In this document: positions 1 to 8,240 of the stretch, in pieces
Numbering within the stretch: position 1 is the first letter of the stretch
Layout of the letters: every line of letters starts with the position of its first letter
DNA from: Leptolyngbya sp. DLM2.Bin27
Lineage (GTDB): Bacteria; Cyanobacteriota; Cyanobacteriia; Phormidesmidales; Phormidesmidaceae
DNA: 36,486 bases
Direction: 5' to 3'
NCBI GenBank assembly: GCA_007694115.1
Contig: RECJ01000170.1
Location: 1-36,486 of the forward strand
Program-made: the position numbers and the translations under genes
The notes under the pieces: generated by a model
What the model saw: only the letters and a program-made list of their open reading frames with translations
What the model was told of the DNA's origin: nothing
The model's database searches: none

Positions 1-204
1 CTCCTAAGGGCATCTCACTTACCTGTGCTAAGAGGGATGTCTCAGGGGATTTGAGAGGCTCCACCCTCTCTCTTCCCCGCCTAGAAGTCATTCCCCGCAT
101 AAATATATTAAGCGGAGTGCGCTGGAAGTTCAACTGTATCGATCAATCAGTGCGATCGCACAGTTGTAGACTTTGCCTGAGAGTGAGCAAAATGCGATTG
201 CTAC

Positions 205-621
205 TCTGTCGAGTAAGCAATGGCGGCGAATGTCGAGGTATCCGTGCCCAGGAGTAATGGCCTGATGAAACGTGTGAGACATATCCTTGAACTACTGCTG
301 TCGTACCCAGGTGAAGACAGCCTCGGGGTCTAAAGCCGCAAGCAGCCGGGCGATGGTGTCATGGGACGAAATCCCGTGAGGCAAGCTCAAAAACCCGCGT
401 AGCCAGTCTGCTTTCGCACGGCCATAGGCGGCAATGTCCACCCAAGTATCGGCCCCATAGATCACGGCACAAAGGACAAGTCCGATGATATCGAGCAATC
501 GATGCTTGACCAAATAGCTACAGCGGGGGGCTTCAAGCGCCTGCAAAGGCTCGATTAACAGCGACAGAGACCGGGCGAACCCATGTCTCACCTCTTGTGA
601 AATAAGTCTTAATATCCTCAT
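205..621 (-). pseudogene. ISAs1-family transposase remnant, internally deleted
   Basis: The open stretch from 621 down to a TAG at 292-294 encodes about 109 residues resembling the N-terminal domain of ISAs1 (H-repeat) DDE transposases. Visible motifs are EAPRCSYLVKHRLLDIIGLV, GADTWVDIAAYGRAKADWL and LPHGISSHDTIARLLAALDP. Full-length members are roughly 370 residues, so most of the catalytic domain is gone. In the same frame after the stop, at about 218-249, the peptide GHGYLDIRRHC resembles the conserved HGR(I/V)E-R segment found much later in these transposases. This suggests an internal deletion that joined the two parts. The true start is uncertain. The remnant cannot be active. The family call rests on motif recall, not on a search. 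Confidence 0.7.
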
Positions 622-683
622 CGAGAGTATGCATTTGCCCTATATAGCTATGCAGACTGCTTGCTTTCTCGACTTTTCTCTTA

Positions 684-788
684 TATAGTGGTTCCTGAAC
701 GCATGAGGTACACCCCAATTGAGAGAAGCCTTGCAATTTATGGGCTTGAAAAACTGACCTGTACCTCATCCGAATGAGAACCGCTATA
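684..788. mobile_element. Short inverted-repeat element (MITE-like)
   Basis: Positions 684-712 and 760-788 form imperfect terminal inverted repeats of about 29 bp, beginning TATAGTGG and ending CCGCTATA, with GAGGTACA/TGTACCTC at their inner ends. The 47-bp interior has no coding capacity. TATA-type ends suggest a MITE mobilised by an IS630/Tc1-mariner type transposase that targets TA, but this is inference. It lies between the ISAs1 remnant and the protease gene. Confidence 0.6.
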
Positions 789-1060
789 GTATTTTCAATA
801 TTAGCAATTCCCACTCAGGTGAGTCATAAATCACAGCCCCCAGAGGCTTACAGCTATTGCTGTATGCCTGCTTTGTGCATTTTTATGTGACTCAAATGAG
901 TGCGAAATGCTGTAGTTAAGGTGTTCGCAAAATCATGGCTTTGTATGGAATCTAATCTTAAAAATAAGCAAGGTCAGTGATTTAATTTCAATATAGTGTG
1001 TTATCCCTGGCGGCAGAAAAATACGGATAGTCTAGCTCTACACAAGAGAAGAGGTTATTT
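789..1060. promoter_or_regulatory. Upstream region of the protease gene
   Basis: This is an AT-rich stretch with no convincing ORF, and it probably carries the promoter of the protease gene. TATAGT near 992-997 could act as a -10 element, but I see no convincing -35 partner. A purine-rich Shine-Dalgarno-like stretch, AGAGAAGAGG, lies at about 1044-1053, 7 bases ahead of the ATG at 1061. Confidence 0.35.
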
Positions 1061-3262
1061 ATGAGTATCAGGGGCAATCGTATTGTGGCCTGCGTGTCAG
1101 CAATACTGTGCTTAGCATCTACCACAGCAAATGCTCAAGTTTCGCAAAGTACCACCAATAGCCAGCCATCAAGCCGCATTGTGGGCGGCGAAGTCGTTGT
1201 CAGTGATACCCCAGGAACCCTGGTTTATCCTTGGATGACTCCCTTGCTGTTTACTCCAGGTGGAGTGTTTGATCCAAGCAATCCTATTCAGTTTTGCGGA
1301 GGTACTTTTCTGGGGCCAAACCATGTACTGACAGCCGCTCATTGCATTAATAACGCTGCGTTTAATAACCCCGAATCTATCTCTGTAGGGGTTGGTTTTC
1401 AGAGTTTGTCCGGAGATGCTGCCTCAGCCCAGGTTATTCCCGTATCCCAGATTATTATTCACCCCAGTGGTCAGGTTGGTTCTATTGAGACGGCAGACAT
1501 AGCCATTTTAGTGCTATCGGAGCCTGCCAACCTAGACAACTTTATCACCTTTAACCAAGTTGAGATTCAGCCTGGCACTGTTGCCACTGTTATTGGCTGG
1601 GGTACTCTCTTTTCTGGCGGGCCGTCTTCCGACGACCTAAGAGAAGTGACCGTTCCTGTAGTTCCTCTCGATCAATGCGAGGCTAACCTGGCAGGTTTTT
1701 TGCCAGCAGTCGATGCCACCATGCTCTGTGCAGGCTTGGCTGAAGGTGGTCAAGACGCCTGCCAAGGCGATAGTGGTGGCCCTCTTTTTATCACCGACGG
1801 CCAAAATCGCCCGGTTCAAATTGGTGTTGTCAGCTGGGGAATCGGCTGCGCCCTTCCTGGTCTACCTGGGGTTTATGCCGATGTTGCGGCCCTAGCCGAT
1901 TTTATCTTCCGAGCAGTAACAGCGAGTGCTCCTAGCGTAGGCGGACTGGCTTTTTCTGCGTTAAATCCGAACCAGATGCAGGTTGCCCAAACGTTAGATG
2001 TTTTTGCGGCTAGCTTGCTTCCAGGGTTTAACATTACCGACTTGGTTCGTGTATACACAGATATTGTGCTCTCTTCGACAGCGCAGCGCAGGCTTGCTTT
2101 AGAATCTTTGATGCCTCAAGCCTCGTTTGCCCAGGTCAATCTCGCACGGCAGACCCAGGCTGTAACTGGCTATCAAATTTCTGCTCGATCTAGAACTCTA
2201 CGCTCGGCTAGTAATCTTAATCCGATAGATACCTCACAACTCAACGTTCGCACGCCTCAGTCTTCGAACTTATCATCAACTCGAATCCAGTCCTCCCCTT
2301 CCTGGGAAGAGATGACAAGCACAGAAAGGTCGACTGCTGCATCTCTTAATCAACCAGAGTTAAAGCAGGGTGATGAAGTAGATAATGTGATAGGTCAAAC
2401 AGGGATTCCTAGAATAGGAGATGAATCTAGACGTTGGAATGCCTTTTTGGCAGGAGATATTTTGTTTGGAGATAGCTCTTTAGATGCCATCTCTAACTCA
2501 GATGCAAATATCAACAACTACTTGATTATGGGTGGTGTTGACTATGCGATCGCGCCCAACTTTTTCCTTGGTGGCGCACTGGGATATAGCTCTGGCAATC
2601 AGCGAAATATGCTGTTTAGGTCTGATGCTGATAGTGTAATTTTCACAGCTTACGGTACCACTGAATACGGCACCGGGGGCTATACTACCGGCTACATTAG
2701 TTACGGATTTGACAGCTATAACACCAGACGATCAATAATGTTGCCGTCTGAGACAAGAACGGCAGTCGGGTCAAATGGCGGCAGCCAATTTGGGGTGGGT
2801 ATAGAAACCGGTTGGATGTTTAATGTTGGAGCTATTCAGATTGACCCCCTGCTGAGTTTGCGTCATAATACCGTCCGTTTAGATGGATATACTGAGACGG
2901 GCGCAGGAGATGTCTCGCTTCAAGTTGATGGACGGAGTAGCAGCTCTACGTTGGCTAACCTAGGAGTTAACTTTGCTTATCCCATACCTTTTGAGCAAAA
3001 TCTTCTGGTGCCATTTATTGGTCTTGGACTCAACCATGAGCTTGGTTCGGCATCGCAAAGTGTAACTTCTAGCTTTGTTGGAGGTGGTTCGCCTTTTACA
3101 GTTAATAGCGGTGACTTTGACCGCACTTGGCTGAATCTTAGTGCAGGGCTCAATGCTCAGCTTGGTAACGACATGACGGCTCGCCTACTGTACCGTACTG
3201 ATGTTGGTCGTTCTGATGCCAGCATCCGTAACCTTTCTGCAGGGATTAGCTACTCATTTTAA
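1061..3262 (+). CDS. Secreted trypsin-like serine protease with autotransporter beta-barrel
   Basis: A 733-residue protein with a signal peptide (about 1-26, ending TTANAQ). An S1 (chymotrypsin-fold) protease domain starts at the activation motif RIVGGE (39-44). The triad is visible: His94 in TAAHC, Asp146 in ADIAILVL, and Ser238 in CQGDSGGP. Asp232, six residues before the Ser, matches Asp189 of trypsin and predicts cleavage after Lys/Arg. The peptide bond ahead of Ile40 follows an Arg, so self-activation is possible. A Ser/Thr/Gln-rich linker (about 340-455) leads to about 275 residues of alternating strands ending in SYSF, as in autotransporter barrels. The protein is therefore predicted to display or release a trypsin at the outer membrane. 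Its base composition is more AT-rich than the genes to its right. Fold calls are confident; substrate and export route are inference. Confidence 0.92.
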   Translation: MSIRGNRIVACVSAILCLASTTANAQVSQSTTNSQPSSRIVGGEVVVSDTPGTLVYPWMTPLLFTPGGVFDPSNPIQFCGGTFLGPNHVLTAAHCINNAAFNNPESISVGVGFQSLSGDAASAQVIPVSQIIIHPSGQVGSIETADIAILVLSEPANLDNFITFNQVEIQPGTVATVIGWGTLFSGGPSSDDLREVTVPVVPLDQCEANLAGFLPAVDATMLCAGLAEGGQDACQGDSGGPLFITDGQNRPVQIGVVSWGIGCALPGLPGVYADVAALADFIFRAVTASAPSVGGLAFSALNPNQMQVAQTLDVFAASLLPGFNITDLVRVYTDIVLSSTAQRRLALESLMPQASFAQVNLARQTQAVTGYQISARSRTLRSASNLNPIDTSQLNVRTPQSSNLSSTRIQSSPSWEEMTSTERSTAASLNQPELKQGDEVDNVIGQTGIPRIGDESRRWNAFLAGDILFGDSSLDAISNSDANINNYLIMGGVDYAIAPNFFLGGALGYSSGNQRNMLFRSDADSVIFTAYGTTEYGTGGYTTGYISYGFDSYNTRRSIMLPSETRTAVGSNGGSQFGVGIETGWMFNVGAIQIDPLLSLRHNTVRLDGYTETGAGDVSLQVDGRSSSSTLANLGVNFAYPIPFEQNLLVPFIGLGLNHELGSASQSVTSSFVGGGSPFTVNSGDFDRTWLNLSAGLNAQLGNDMTARLLYRTDVGRSDASIRNLSAGISYSF

Positions 3263-3530
3263 GTCAATGGGTACAGCCTAAAGTCCAACGTTATCTGCAA
3301 GAGTTTGCTGAAATTGCGGTAGCAGTCTTACAGACTAGCAAGATCTACTGAGGGCAATGGCTACCCTATATCTCGCATCGTGGCTATGGTGACGCTCGTG
3401 CCAGCGCTCTGCGTTGACATGCCCCCCAGACGCTCTGCGTCTTTGTCCTCGGGGCGCAGGAGCACCATGGGCGACATGGCTGGGTGGAACGTGGCCACGA
3501 TTAGGATTAGCGATTAGCAAAGGGAACAAC
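3263..3530. other. Intergenic region after the protease gene
   Basis: No gene is recognised here. CGCTCTGCGT occurs twice near 3404-3440. The open frames on both strands have no recognisable protein features. Confidence 0.5.
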
Positions 3531-3561
3531 AAAAAGCGCTCCCCTAGGGGAGCGCTTTTTT
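3531..3561. terminator. Bidirectional terminator, perfect 30-bp palindrome
   Basis: Positions 3531-3545 and 3546-3560 are exact reverse complements. Each arm is AAAAA followed by GCGCTCCCCT, giving a GC-rich stem flanked by A5 and T6 tracts. It ends 15 bases before the stop of the minus-strand glycoside hydrolase gene and lies downstream of the plus-strand protease gene. It can therefore serve as an intrinsic terminator for both convergent genes. A perfect palindrome would have to open a few central bases to form a loop. Confidence 0.9.
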
Positions 3562-3575
3562 CAGCACCAGCCTGT

Positions 3576-6239
3576 CTAGGCAGGCCGACCGGGATCGAGG
3601 TGATCTAGCGCTTTCAGCACTGCCCCCACATCCATTGACAGGTATTCGCCCAGGCGGAGAATGTCGTTGACCTGGGCGCGGCTGTCTTGGCCGAGGGGCT
3701 TGCGGGCCACGGCAGCCTGCTTGAGTAGGGCAAACACCTGGCGGTTGAGGTGCTGGTAGTAAAGCTCCTGGGGCCGCTCTAGCGAAAGGCCCAGGTTGAG
3801 CTGCTGGCCCAGGTTGACCAGTCGCCCCAGCCAGTCCACATCGGCGGAGAGAGATTCGGTGGGGGCCTGGTTGAGAATTTGCCAGACCGATCGCCCGATC
3901 AACCGCTCTAGCATCGGCTTCGCCGCCGCTAGAGAGAGCGAGGCATTGCAGGTGTTGGCCTCGTCGGCGATCGCCTCCAGTTCATTCAAGTAGTCGCTCC
4001 CCTGGCGCAGGGGGTTGGCGGTGGGGTCGCTGGTCTCACGTTCGAGCGATCGCAGCACCTCCATGGCCCGGTGGCTGAGGGCGATATCTGCCGCCACTTG
4101 CAGCTCCTTGGGCACGGGCAACCCGTCACGGTGGAAGGCCCGCAGCACACCGTAGTTGTCGCGGTAGACCTGGGCGTAGAGCTGGTCGAGGCGTAGCAGG
4201 GTGTCTTGGGAGAGCAGCCCCATCATGCGGTGGCGCTCTTCGGCAAACAGGTCTTGCAGGCCGTAGGTGTGGGGGCCAAAGGCGCTGTTGATGGCGAGAA
4301 TCACCTGGGCGGCACTGGCCGCACTCAGGCTTTCAAACACAGCCGCTTTGGCGCGGGTGTAGGCGAGGCGCGATCGCATCGCCTTGATCCCACAGTGGAA
4401 GTCCCAGCCGCCCAGGTGCACCACGGCAAAGGTGAGACTGAGGCTTTCGTGGGTAATGGTGGAGGTGATTTCGACCTGGCCCACCGCCAGGGAAATCGGC
4501 CCCAGGCGCTGGCGACGGTAGTCGTGCTGACTCACGGTGTAGCAGTAGATCGTCTGCTCGCTGCGGTAGTCGGTAAACAGCGACCCCATGGCGTAGTGGG
4601 CCACCACCTGCTCCAGCGAAATCCGGGAGGGTTTGACCAGAGACTCGTAGACCCCGGCCCCGGTGCCAAATTCTTCAACGTTGCTGGGGGCCTGGCTAAG
4701 GCGCTCCACAAACTCTTGCTCTAGGGCGATCCCCGCGACTTCGCCCGCCAGCTCCATGGCGCGGGTGGCGTAGCGCAAAATCTGGGTGCCCTCGGGGCGC
4801 GAGAGTTCTTCAAAGAACCAGCCGCAGCTGGTGTACATAAATAGGGCGTGGCGCTGCATTTCCAGCAGCTGTAGGGCGGTGACCCGCTCGATGGCTGAGA
4901 GTTTGCGGGTCTGGTGGGTGGCAAAGAAGGCGTCGATGGCAGCGGGGCTGCGATCGCCCATGACGGCTACGTAGGCATCGCGCGCCGCCCAGGGGTCGCG
5001 CAGCAGGGCCGCCCCATGATCTTCGTACACGGTTGCCAGCTGGTCGCGCAGCCAGTCGAGGGTGTCGCGCAGGGGGCGTCGCCACTGCTGGTGCCACTCA
5101 CCGCCGCCGCCACAGCCGCAGTCATCCTGCCAGCGATCGACCCCGTGGGAGCAGCTCCAGGCGGTGACGGGCTTGAGTTCGGCTTCCCAGGTGGGGGGGT
5201 GGGTAGCCAGGTAGTGGGCGTAGTTGGTCACTGTCCAGCCCTGGCGGGGAAACTCTTCGGCCAGGGCGTAGGCCAGGGCTTTTTCGGCTCCGCCCCGGTG
5301 GTGGCCAAAGGTTTCGCCGTCGGTGGCCACCGAGATCAGCTGGAAGGGGCGGTGGTCGCCATGGATGGCCTGACTAACCCGCCCGACAAAATGCTGGGAT
5401 GAACTCAGCACATCGTTAAAGCCCATGTCGCGGGAGATCGGGCCGTCGTAGAAGAAAATGTCGATGTAGCGGCTGGGGTCAGGGCTGCCGTCGGCGTGCT
5501 TCAAAAAGCAGCGGTAGGGGCGGCTGGGATCGATCTGGCCGCCGCCGACTTCTTGCCAGGTGTCGCGCTCGCCGTTGTAGCTGACCATGGGGCGGCAGCG
5601 CTGCACCTGGGACGGCGCCAGAATGGTGAACTTGATCCCCTCGGCGTGGAGCACCTCTAGGGTGGGGTAATCAATGGCGGTTTCGGCCAGCCAAATGCCC
5701 TCGGGCTGGCGGCCAAAGCGGCGGCGAAAGTCTTCAATGCCCCAGTGCACCTGGGTGATTTTGTCGCGGGGGTTGGCCAGGGGCAAAATGATGTGGTTGT
5801 AGACCTGGGCGATCGCATTGCCGTGGCCACTCAGCCGGGCGCAGCTGTTGCGATCGGCGTCGATGATGCGCTGGTAGGTCTCCAGGTCGTGGCGCTCCAT
5901 CCAGCTCATCAGGGTGGGGCCAATGTTGAAGCTGATGTACTCAAAGGTGTTGACGATGCGGACAACTTCGCCGCGATCGTTGAGAATGCGGGCGTAGGCG
6001 TTGGGCCGATAGCACTCGTGGTGGATGCGCTCGTTCCAGTTGTGGAAGGGGGCGGCGCTGGGCTGCTTTTCGATGGCGTCGAGGTAGGGGTTTTCGCGGG
6101 GCGGCTGGTAAAAGTGGCCGTGGACGCAGACAAATACCCCGGTGCTAACGGCGGGGATCAGCCCGTCATGGGCATCATCGTAGGAATTTAGGGCCGCAGA
6201 ATGGGTCTGCAACGCAGACTGCTGGAGTGAATCAGCCAT
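3576..6239 (-). CDS. GH57-family glycoside hydrolase with DUF3536 region
   Basis: An 887-residue protein. Residues 33-330 carry the glycoside hydrolase 57 barrel motifs: HGHFYQPPRENPYL near 40-53, NERIHHECYRPNAYARI near 69-85, GIWLAETAID with the likely nucleophile Glu186, and VATDGETFGHH with the likely acid/base Asp307. The rest, about 340-887, corresponds to the DUF3536 region found after this domain in cyanobacterial homologues. There is no signal peptide, so it is probably cytoplasmic and acts on an alpha-glucan such as glycogen or its oligosaccharides. The exact substrate and reaction (hydrolase versus branching or transfer) cannot be read from the sequence. It is the only gene on its strand between the terminator and the sensor-kinase gene. 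The ATG at 6239 gives the usual family length. Confidence 0.92.
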   Translation of the reverse strand: MADSLQQSALQTHSAALNSYDDAHDGLIPAVSTGVFVCVHGHFYQPPRENPYLDAIEKQPSAAPFHNWNERIHHECYRPNAYARILNDRGEVVRIVNTFEYISFNIGPTLMSWMERHDLETYQRIIDADRNSCARLSGHGNAIAQVYNHIILPLANPRDKITQVHWGIEDFRRRFGRQPEGIWLAETAIDYPTLEVLHAEGIKFTILAPSQVQRCRPMVSYNGERDTWQEVGGGQIDPSRPYRCFLKHADGSPDPSRYIDIFFYDGPISRDMGFNDVLSSSQHFVGRVSQAIHGDHRPFQLISVATDGETFGHHRGGAEKALAYALAEEFPRQGWTVTNYAHYLATHPPTWEAELKPVTAWSCSHGVDRWQDDCGCGGGGEWHQQWRRPLRDTLDWLRDQLATVYEDHGAALLRDPWAARDAYVAVMGDRSPAAIDAFFATHQTRKLSAIERVTALQLLEMQRHALFMYTSCGWFFEELSRPEGTQILRYATRAMELAGEVAGIALEQEFVERLSQAPSNVEEFGTGAGVYESLVKPSRISLEQVVAHYAMGSLFTDYRSEQTIYCYTVSQHDYRRQRLGPISLAVGQVEITSTITHESLSLTFAVVHLGGWDFHCGIKAMRSRLAYTRAKAAVFESLSAASAAQVILAINSAFGPHTYGLQDLFAEERHRMMGLLSQDTLLRLDQLYAQVYRDNYGVLRAFHRDGLPVPKELQVAADIALSHRAMEVLRSLERETSDPTANPLRQGSDYLNELEAIADEANTCNASLSLAAAKPMLERLIGRSVWQILNQAPTESLSADVDWLGRLVNLGQQLNLGLSLERPQELYYQHLNRQVFALLKQAAVARKPLGQDSRAQVNDILRLGEYLSMDVGAVLKALDHLDPGRPA

Positions 6240-6645
6240 AGGAAGTTAAAAACGTGAGTGAGGAAAATTGAACAACGCGGCCAGCTTTAGATCAGCTGCG
6301 CCACAACCAAAAATCGGGTTCTAGAGAAAACTTGGGGGCTGGGGATCATGGCCCAGTGGGCGGTTGGCTAGCCGATCAGGCTCTCTGTGGGCAGACCCAA
6401 CTGCCGTAGATATAGCCTATTTTTCTGAGAATCAGGGGCTGGGGATCGGTGGGGACAGCAGCAGTGCCGGGGAACGGGAGCAATGGACGCTGTCACCGTC
6501 AGCTTTATTTAATCTATAGGGCTCTGCTGATTTTACCCTGCTTTTAAAGCTGGTTGGGCGCAATTCACTTCCCTTGACGTTTCGCAACAGCCGCCGCGAC
6601 CGATAAATTGCCCTCCACAATACCCCCCTAAGCGATCCCACCCAT
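6240..6645. other. Intergenic region between GH57 and sensor-kinase genes
   Basis: About 400 bases hold no recognisable gene; a 69-codon minus-strand open frame shows no family features. GGGGCTGGGGATC occurs twice, near 6337 and 6436. The promoter of the GH57 gene probably lies near 6240-6430, but I cannot place its elements. Confidence 0.5.
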
Positions 6646-8076
6646 CTATCCCAGGGCTAAACCCACCCCCTGGGGCAGCACCACCGTCACCACCGTCCCC
6701 TGCCCCGACTGGCTGTCGAGGTGGATGTGGCCCCGGTGGGTCTCGACGATCACTTTGGCGATCGCCAGCCCTAGCCCTGTGCCCTGCTCCCCATTGCGTA
6801 GCCGCGAGGGATCGGCCCGATAGAAGCGATCAAAGGCGTGGGCCAGCGCCTCGCCATCCATGCCCATGCCCGTATCCCGCACCGTCACCTGCACCGCTGG
6901 CTGGCCCTGGTGCTTGGTGGGCTTCACCTGCACCGTCACGGAGCCGCCGGCGGCGGTGTACTGCACCGCATTGCTGATCAGGTTGGTAAACAGCCGGGTG
7001 AGCTGGCCAGGGTCGCCCACAATCGTAGAGCTGGCGGTGGGGGGCGCGGCCAGCAGTGTCGATGGCTTAGACCGTGGTTTGCCAGAGCTTTTGTCAGCAG
7101 ACTGTTTAGCCAGACTGGTCTCAGCCACCTCGACATGCAGGGCGACCTGGCGTTCGTCGGCCATTACCTGCTGCTCCTCCAGCACATCCTCCAGCAGCCC
7201 CTCCAGGCTGAGCGACGCCGGGGCGAGGGCAAGCAGCCCGCTCTCCTGGCGGGCGAGAAACAGCAGGTCATCCACCAGCCGCCCCAGCCGCCGGGTCAGC
7301 CGCTCGATCACCTGAAACTGTCGCTGCTGAATGTCAACGTCGGGATCGGGGTCTGACAGGGCTACCTGGGCATTGGTCTGGATCACCGCAATCGGGTTGC
7401 GCAGCTCGTGGGAGGCATCGGCGGTGAACTGTTTGAGCTGCTGGTACGAGTCGCGCACGGGAGCTATGGCAATTCCCGACAGCAGCCAGCCAATCGCCGC
7501 CACCGCCCCCACCATCAGGCTGGTGCCCAGGGCCAGATCGACAATCAGTCGGCGGCTGGGCTTAGTCACCTCAAACCAGGGGTGGCTGACCCGCAGATAG
7601 CCCAGCACCTGGCCGTCGGCCTGCACCCGCTCGGTAATCTGGCGAAAGAAGGTCTCTTGGCCCACCCGCACCGTTTCCCCCGCTGGGTTGACATGCAGAG
7701 GCACCGGGTTTGCCTCTGAAAAGGTGGACCACAGCAGCTGGCCACCGGGGCCAAACCACTCCAGGTCGATGTGGTCGTCTTCGACGGCGCGGGCGTTGTC
7801 GCGAAAGCTGGCCTCTACATTCACCCGCAGCGGTGGCCCCTGGGCACCAACCGTGGGATTGACCGTAGCGAAGATATGATCCCCAGCAGCATCGGGCTGA
7901 ATCACCAGCGATCGCTCCACAATTTCCACCACATGGTTGAGGGTGTCATCTACCCGCTCGACTAGGGTGGTGCGCACGTAGAGGTAAAAGCCGCTGGCAA
8001 ACAGCAGCAGCAGCACCGCCGTCACCGCCGTATACCAAAGCGCCAGTCGCCGCCGCGTCGCCTGAAACATAGACAT
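6646..8076 (-). CDS. RppB/NrsS-like membrane sensor histidine kinase
   Basis: A 476-residue inner-membrane kinase. TM1 is about 11-33, followed by a periplasmic sensor region of about 145 residues and TM2 at about 179-201. A short degenerate linker replaces a clear HAMP domain. The H-box is FTADASHELRNP with phospho-acceptor His223. The ATPase domain shows an N-box (LFTNLISNAVQYT), a G1 box (VRDTGMGMD), an F box (FDRFYRAD) and a G2 box (GTGLGLAIA). The N-terminal sequence matches what I recall of cyanobacterial RppB/NrsS, a redox- or nickel-responsive sensor. Residues 322-350, between the dimerisation and ATPase domains, are an unusual Ser/Lys/Pro-rich insert. Its usual partner regulator (RppA/NrsR) is not adjacent. 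Starts at 8076 and 8070 (both ATG) are both possible. Confidence 0.9.
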   Translation of the reverse strand: MSMFQATRRRLALWYTAVTAVLLLLFASGFYLYVRTTLVERVDDTLNHVVEIVERSLVIQPDAAGDHIFATVNPTVGAQGPPLRVNVEASFRDNARAVEDDHIDLEWFGPGGQLLWSTFSEANPVPLHVNPAGETVRVGQETFFRQITERVQADGQVLGYLRVSHPWFEVTKPSRRLIVDLALGTSLMVGAVAAIGWLLSGIAIAPVRDSYQQLKQFTADASHELRNPIAVIQTNAQVALSDPDPDVDIQQRQFQVIERLTRRLGRLVDDLLFLARQESGLLALAPASLSLEGLLEDVLEEQQVMADERQVALHVEVAETSLAKQSADKSSGKPRSKPSTLLAAPPTASSTIVGDPGQLTRLFTNLISNAVQYTAAGGSVTVQVKPTKHQGQPAVQVTVRDTGMGMDGEALAHAFDRFYRADPSRLRNGEQGTGLGLAIAKVIVETHRGHIHLDSQSGQGTVVTVVLPQGVGLALG

Positions 8077-8077
8077 T

Positions 8078-8122
8078 TAGGGCAATCTTTTCTAGGGCAA
8101 TCTTTTCTAGGGCAATCTTTGC
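8078..8122. repeat. Three 15-bp tandem repeats upstream of the sensor-kinase start
   Basis: Units 8078-8092 and 8093-8107 are identical (TAGGGCAATCTTTTC), and 8108-8122 differs at one base. The array ends two bases before the start codon of the minus-strand sensor gene, so it forms that gene's immediate leader. Any ribosome-binding site there is the weak GAAAAGA within the repeat. Confidence 0.95.
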
Positions 8123-8240
8123 GTACTGATGGTCAGCCCCGGCTCGACCTTGGGCTCCCCGTGGGCGTAGGAGCCCAACAAAATGATCTGCTCTGGCTGG
8201 AGGGCAAACCCCAAGCGCTGGGTAGTGGGGCAAGCAGATC
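8107..8240 (-). pseudogene. Decayed nucleotidyltransferase (MNT-type) fragment
   Basis: On the minus strand one frame reads TTQRLGFALQPEQIILLGSY followed by AHGEPKVEPGLTI and stops at a TAG (8107-8109). This resembles the start of small nucleotidyltransferases of the MntA/MinT type, whose core is QPEKIILFGSYARGEP followed by DSDLDLLV. The essential Asp pair is lost here (EPGLTI in its place) and the rest of the domain is missing. It lies directly upstream of the sensor gene, so it may have replaced the missing regulator gene. The identification is from a short motif only. Confidence 0.5.

Noticed and set aside
51..257. 68-codon plus-strand open frame
   Set aside because: No ribosome-binding site or family features, and it overlaps the minus-strand transposase remnant.
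3335..3608. Short open frames on both strands after the protease gene
   Set aside because: Their composition follows the GC-rich antisense pattern, and they cross the terminator palindrome without any protein-like motif.
4206..4724. 172-codon plus-strand open frame inside the GH57 gene, and others at 4914-5402 and 5745-6191
   Set aside because: These are antisense to a well-supported glycoside hydrolase. Long antisense frames are expected from high third-position GC.
6432..6641. 69-codon minus-strand open frame
   Set aside because: It has no ribosome-binding site, low-complexity Pro/Ser at the end, and no recognisable family.
6838..7356. 172- and 151-codon plus-strand frames inside the sensor kinase gene
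   Set aside because: Antisense shadows of the kinase; the His/Gln/Arg-rich sequence is typical of reversed GC-rich coding DNA.
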